In this document: piece after piece, positions 62,165-64,000 of the stretch
Layout: each line of letters starts with the position of its first letter
Position numbering within the stretch: position 1 is the stretch's first letter
NCBI RefSeq assembly: GCF_007752535.1
Contig: NZ_CP036426.1
Location: 8,604,939 to 8,668,938, forward strand
DNA length: 64,000 nucleotides
Direction: 5' to 3'
DNA from: Tautonia plasticadhaerens
GTDB lineage: Bacteria > Planctomycetota > Planctomycetia > Isosphaerales > Isosphaeraceae
Notes under the pieces: generated by a model
Database searches by the model: none
What the model was told of the DNA's origin: nothing
What the model saw: only the letters and a program-made list of their open reading frames with translations
Position numbers and translations under genes: made by a program

Positions 62165-62845
62165 TCACGCCCGGGGCCGGAAGGGCTCCAGCAGCAGGCC
62201 GGGCACGCCGATGTCGACCACCCGGACCTCCCCGGTATAGCCCGAGGCCCCCGGGGCGTCGAAGCCGAGCTTCGAGGAGACGAAGGTGGCGGTCATTCGG
62301 GCCCGGATCGCCTCGCCGAGCGGCCGCCCGGTGTCGCAGTCGAGGCCCGAGGGCAGGTCCAGCGCCAGCACCGGCGTGCCCGAGGCGTTGACGGCCTCGA
62401 TGATCGCCCGGATCGGCCCCTCGACCTCCCGGGCCAGGCCGGTCCCGAGCAGGGCGTCGACCACCCAGTCGGCCCATCGCAGGTCCTCGTCGATCGCCGA
62501 CGGGTCGGCGATCGTCCCCTGGTCGAACCCGGCCCGGCCCAGGACCGACCGCTGGAGGGCCGGATCCCCCCGGAGGCGGTCGTCGGGGACGGTCCATCGC
62601 ACCCGGACGGGCCACCCCCACGCGTCGAGGTGGCGGGCGACCACGGCGCCGTCGCCGCCGTTGTTGCCGGGGCCGCAGAGCACGAGCACCCGGGCGGGCC
62701 CGGACTCCCGGGCGCCGACCAGCAGCCCCGCCGCCCCCCGGCCGGCGTTCTCCATCAGGACGATCGTCGGCAGGCCCAGCTCCTCGGCCGCCCGGCCGTC
62801 GATGCGTCGGACCTCGTCCCGGGACAGGGGGCGGAGCGTGGTCAC
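62165..62845 (-). CDS. nnrE: NAD(P)H-hydrate epimerase (YjeF N-terminal domain)
   Basis: Repairs damaged cofactors by interconverting R- and S-NAD(P)HX. Only the epimerase domain is present (about 226 residues from GTG 62845, or 239 from ATG 62884). Marks: IDGRAAEELGLPTIVLMENA near the N-terminus, the phosphate-binding VLCGPGNNGGDGAVVARHLD, DWVVDALLGTGLAREVEGP with its catalytic Asp, and LDLPSGLDCDTG. The C-terminal ADP-dependent dehydratase domain of full-length YjeF/Nnr is missing and must be encoded elsewhere. GGGAG upstream favours the GTG start. Confidence 0.9.
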   Translation of the reverse strand: MTTLRPLSRDEVRRIDGRAAEELGLPTIVLMENAGRGAAGLLVGARESGPARVLVLCGPGNNGGDGAVVARHLDAWGWPVRVRWTVPDDRLRGDPALQRSVLGRAGFDQGTIADPSAIDEDLRWADWVVDALLGTGLAREVEGPIRAIIEAVNASGTPVLALDLPSGLDCDTGRPLGEAIRARMTATFVSSKLGFDAPGASGYTGEVRVVDIGVPGLLLEPFRPRA

Positions 62846-63059
62846 GGGGTCGTCTCCCGGGGCGAGGTGTCGCCGCCTCCCCATGCCCGGCCCGCCGCCG
62901 TTGACGGGGAGTCGCCGGCGTCTCCTATAATACCCCCGTCACCGCCGGCCCGACGACCCCGACCCTCGATCGGGCCGGGCCCGGCCCCGGGGGCCGACGA
63001 CGGCCGCCCCCCGGGCGATGGGCCCGGCGGACATCCCCCAGACTGGAGGCCGAGCGACC

Positions 63060-63308
63060 ATGCCCCTGTACGAGTACCGTTGCGACGACTGCGGCCGGGA
63101 CTTCGAGGCCCTGGTCCGGGGGCCCTCCGACGGGCCGAGTTGCCCCTCCTGCGGCGCCTCGTCGCTGACCAAGCGGTTCAGCGTCCCCGCCGCCGCCCGG
63201 GGCGGCTCGGTCGGCCCGGCCCTGCCGGTCTGCGACGCCCCCTCCCCCGCCGCCGGGGGCTGCGGCGCGATGGGCTGCGGCGGCGGCTTCTGCGCGATGG
63301 ACAACTAG
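63060..63308 (+). CDS. FmdB-family zinc-ribbon protein
   Basis: The 82-residue protein begins MPLYEYRCDDCGRDFEALV and has a second CxxC in GPSCPSCGASSLTKRFS, forming the CxxC...CxxC zinc ribbon of the FmdB family of putative regulators. The C-terminal 30 residues are rich in Cys and Gly (GGCGAMGCGGGFCAM) and may bind further metal. Function of the family is unproven. The ATG is preceded by GACTGGAGG at good distance. It is divergent from the epimerase gene. Confidence 0.85.
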   Translation: MPLYEYRCDDCGRDFEALVRGPSDGPSCPSCGASSLTKRFSVPAAARGGSVGPALPVCDAPSPAAGGCGAMGCGGGFCAMDN

Positions 63309-63516
63309 GCCGGGCGTCCCCCCGGCCGGCCCGATCGGCCGAGGCCGAGTCGCCCGGGGGCGGTCGGCGCACTAGGGTTCCCGCAGGAACCAGGCGAGGC
63401 GAGGCGGGCATGACCCCTCCCGAGGGGGACGCCCGGCCCCGACGGCGACGGAGCCGGCCGGGGCGTCCGGGGGTCCCTCCCGGGCCTCGAGCCGGGGCCG
63501 GTCCCGGAGGGAGGCC

Positions 63517-63753
63517 ATGTCCCACTGCGTCAACTGGCTGCTCGATCCCCGGCTCCATCTCGTGCTGGTCGCCTCGGTGCTCGCCTCGGTCGTCGTCGGC
63601 GACCACCGATGGCTCTCGGCCGACTCGGTCGTGCCCCCCGAAGTGGAGTCGTATTTCAACCGGGCGACGCTCGTCCTCTACCAGGACGGGACGACGTCCC
63701 GGCACGTGCCGGATCCGGATGGGCTGGAGTCCGCCGGCGACACGACCGAGTGA
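63517..63753 (+). CDS. Small hypothetical protein
   Basis: A 78-residue frame with one hydrophobic stretch (HLVLVASVLASVVVGDHRW) near the N-terminus and a polar tail (VESYFNRATLVLYQDGTTS). GGAGGGAGGCC precedes the ATG, which supports expression. Composition is not Arg/Pro-rich as in shadow frames. No family is recognised; a small membrane-associated protein is possible. Confidence 0.5.
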   Translation: MSHCVNWLLDPRLHLVLVASVLASVVVGDHRWLSADSVVPPEVESYFNRATLVLYQDGTTSRHVPDPDGLESAGDTTE

Positions 63754-64000
63754 CCCCCGTCGCGCCCCGATCGCGCCAGCCGGACCGCCCCGGGGCGGTC
63801 GACGCAAGCCGGCGCGGGGCCGGGACTTCCCATCCGCGCCAGGTGGCGCCAGCGCCTCCCCGGTTCGATTGACTTCCCCCCGGCCGGGGCGCATATCCCC
63901 CTGGCCGGCCGATCTCTGTCCGGGGCCGACCGCCCGAATCGGGCGGTCCGGGCCGGCCCGGGCCGGGTCGAGTCGTCGGCGGAGGGGGGAGACGGTGGTC
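63754..64000. other. End of window, 247 bp, with one hairpin
   Basis: No gene recognised. A perfect 9-bp stem (GACCGCCCG with CGGGCGGTC, 3-base loop) lies at 63928-63948 and may terminate the upstream small gene. Confidence 0.35.

Noticed and set aside
1..64000. tRNA or rRNA genes in intergenic gaps
   Set aside because: No GTTCGANTC-type T-loop within a cloverleaf frame and no rRNA-like conserved blocks were found by eye; a tRNAscan run would settle it.

Overview
The window is very GC-rich and compactly coded. It looks like chromosomal DNA of a planctomycete, most likely the family Isosphaeraceae. The pointers are protein families typical of that group: a Tat-exported DUF1501 protein, a protein opening with the SPKQVEANRANAQKSTGPR signature, PEP-CTERM proteins, large beta-helix surface proteins whose N-termini carry an LEPR/LEAR/MERR-type motif, a YcjX-YcjF pair, an ECF sigma/anti-sigma pair and many secreted proteins without known function. 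No rRNA, tRNA, CRISPR array, prophage or intact insertion sequence was recognised.

Layout. 0-10.7 kb: end of a secreted protein gene, DUF1501 protein, GlgC (glycogen synthesis), a DUF5131 protein, a secreted esterase, an alkaline phosphatase, a ceramidase-like hydrolase and a planctomycete-specific protein of unknown role. 10.7-13 kb: a small accessory patch of lower GC with yiaA, a VOC protein, an IS110 transposase stump, gene fragments and two copies of a 107-bp palindromic element. 13-24.5 kb: surface and secreted proteins, including a 1920-residue protein with a long coiled coil and secretin-like segments, followed by a helix-hairpin-helix protein. 24.6-36.5 kb: a subtilisin with a P-domain, an HD-GYP response regulator, a 1487-residue multi-PAS histidine kinase overlapping a solute-binding-protein gene, and an M2 (ACE-like) peptidase.

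36.5-45.9 kb: small membrane proteins, the sigma/anti-sigma pair, a tandem GNAT protein, PhoU, a proline-rich secreted protein, GuaB and a PEP-CTERM protein. 46-54 kb: a beta-helix protein ending in a dockerin-like repeat, a metallo-beta-lactamase-fold hydrolase, GyrA and a zinc-ribbon membrane protein. 54.4-64 kb: a GDP-deoxymannose-type reductase, a second PEP-CTERM protein, YcjX and YcjF, a 0.9-kb stretch of decayed repeats, another beta-helix surface protein, NAD(P)HX epimerase, an FmdB zinc ribbon and a small hypothetical protein.

The groups whose members probably work together are the binding protein with its sensor kinase (7-nt overlap), possibly signalling to the convergent HD-GYP regulator; the sigma factor with its anti-sigma factor (11-nt overlap); and YcjX with YcjF. 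Several gene ends are marked by long perfect GC hairpins, mostly without a U-tract. The points most worth following are the palindrome pair with a compensatory base-pair change, the 28-bp perfect inverted repeat between the convergent signalling genes, the secretin-like giant protein, and a GyrA that lacks both residues used for quinolone binding.
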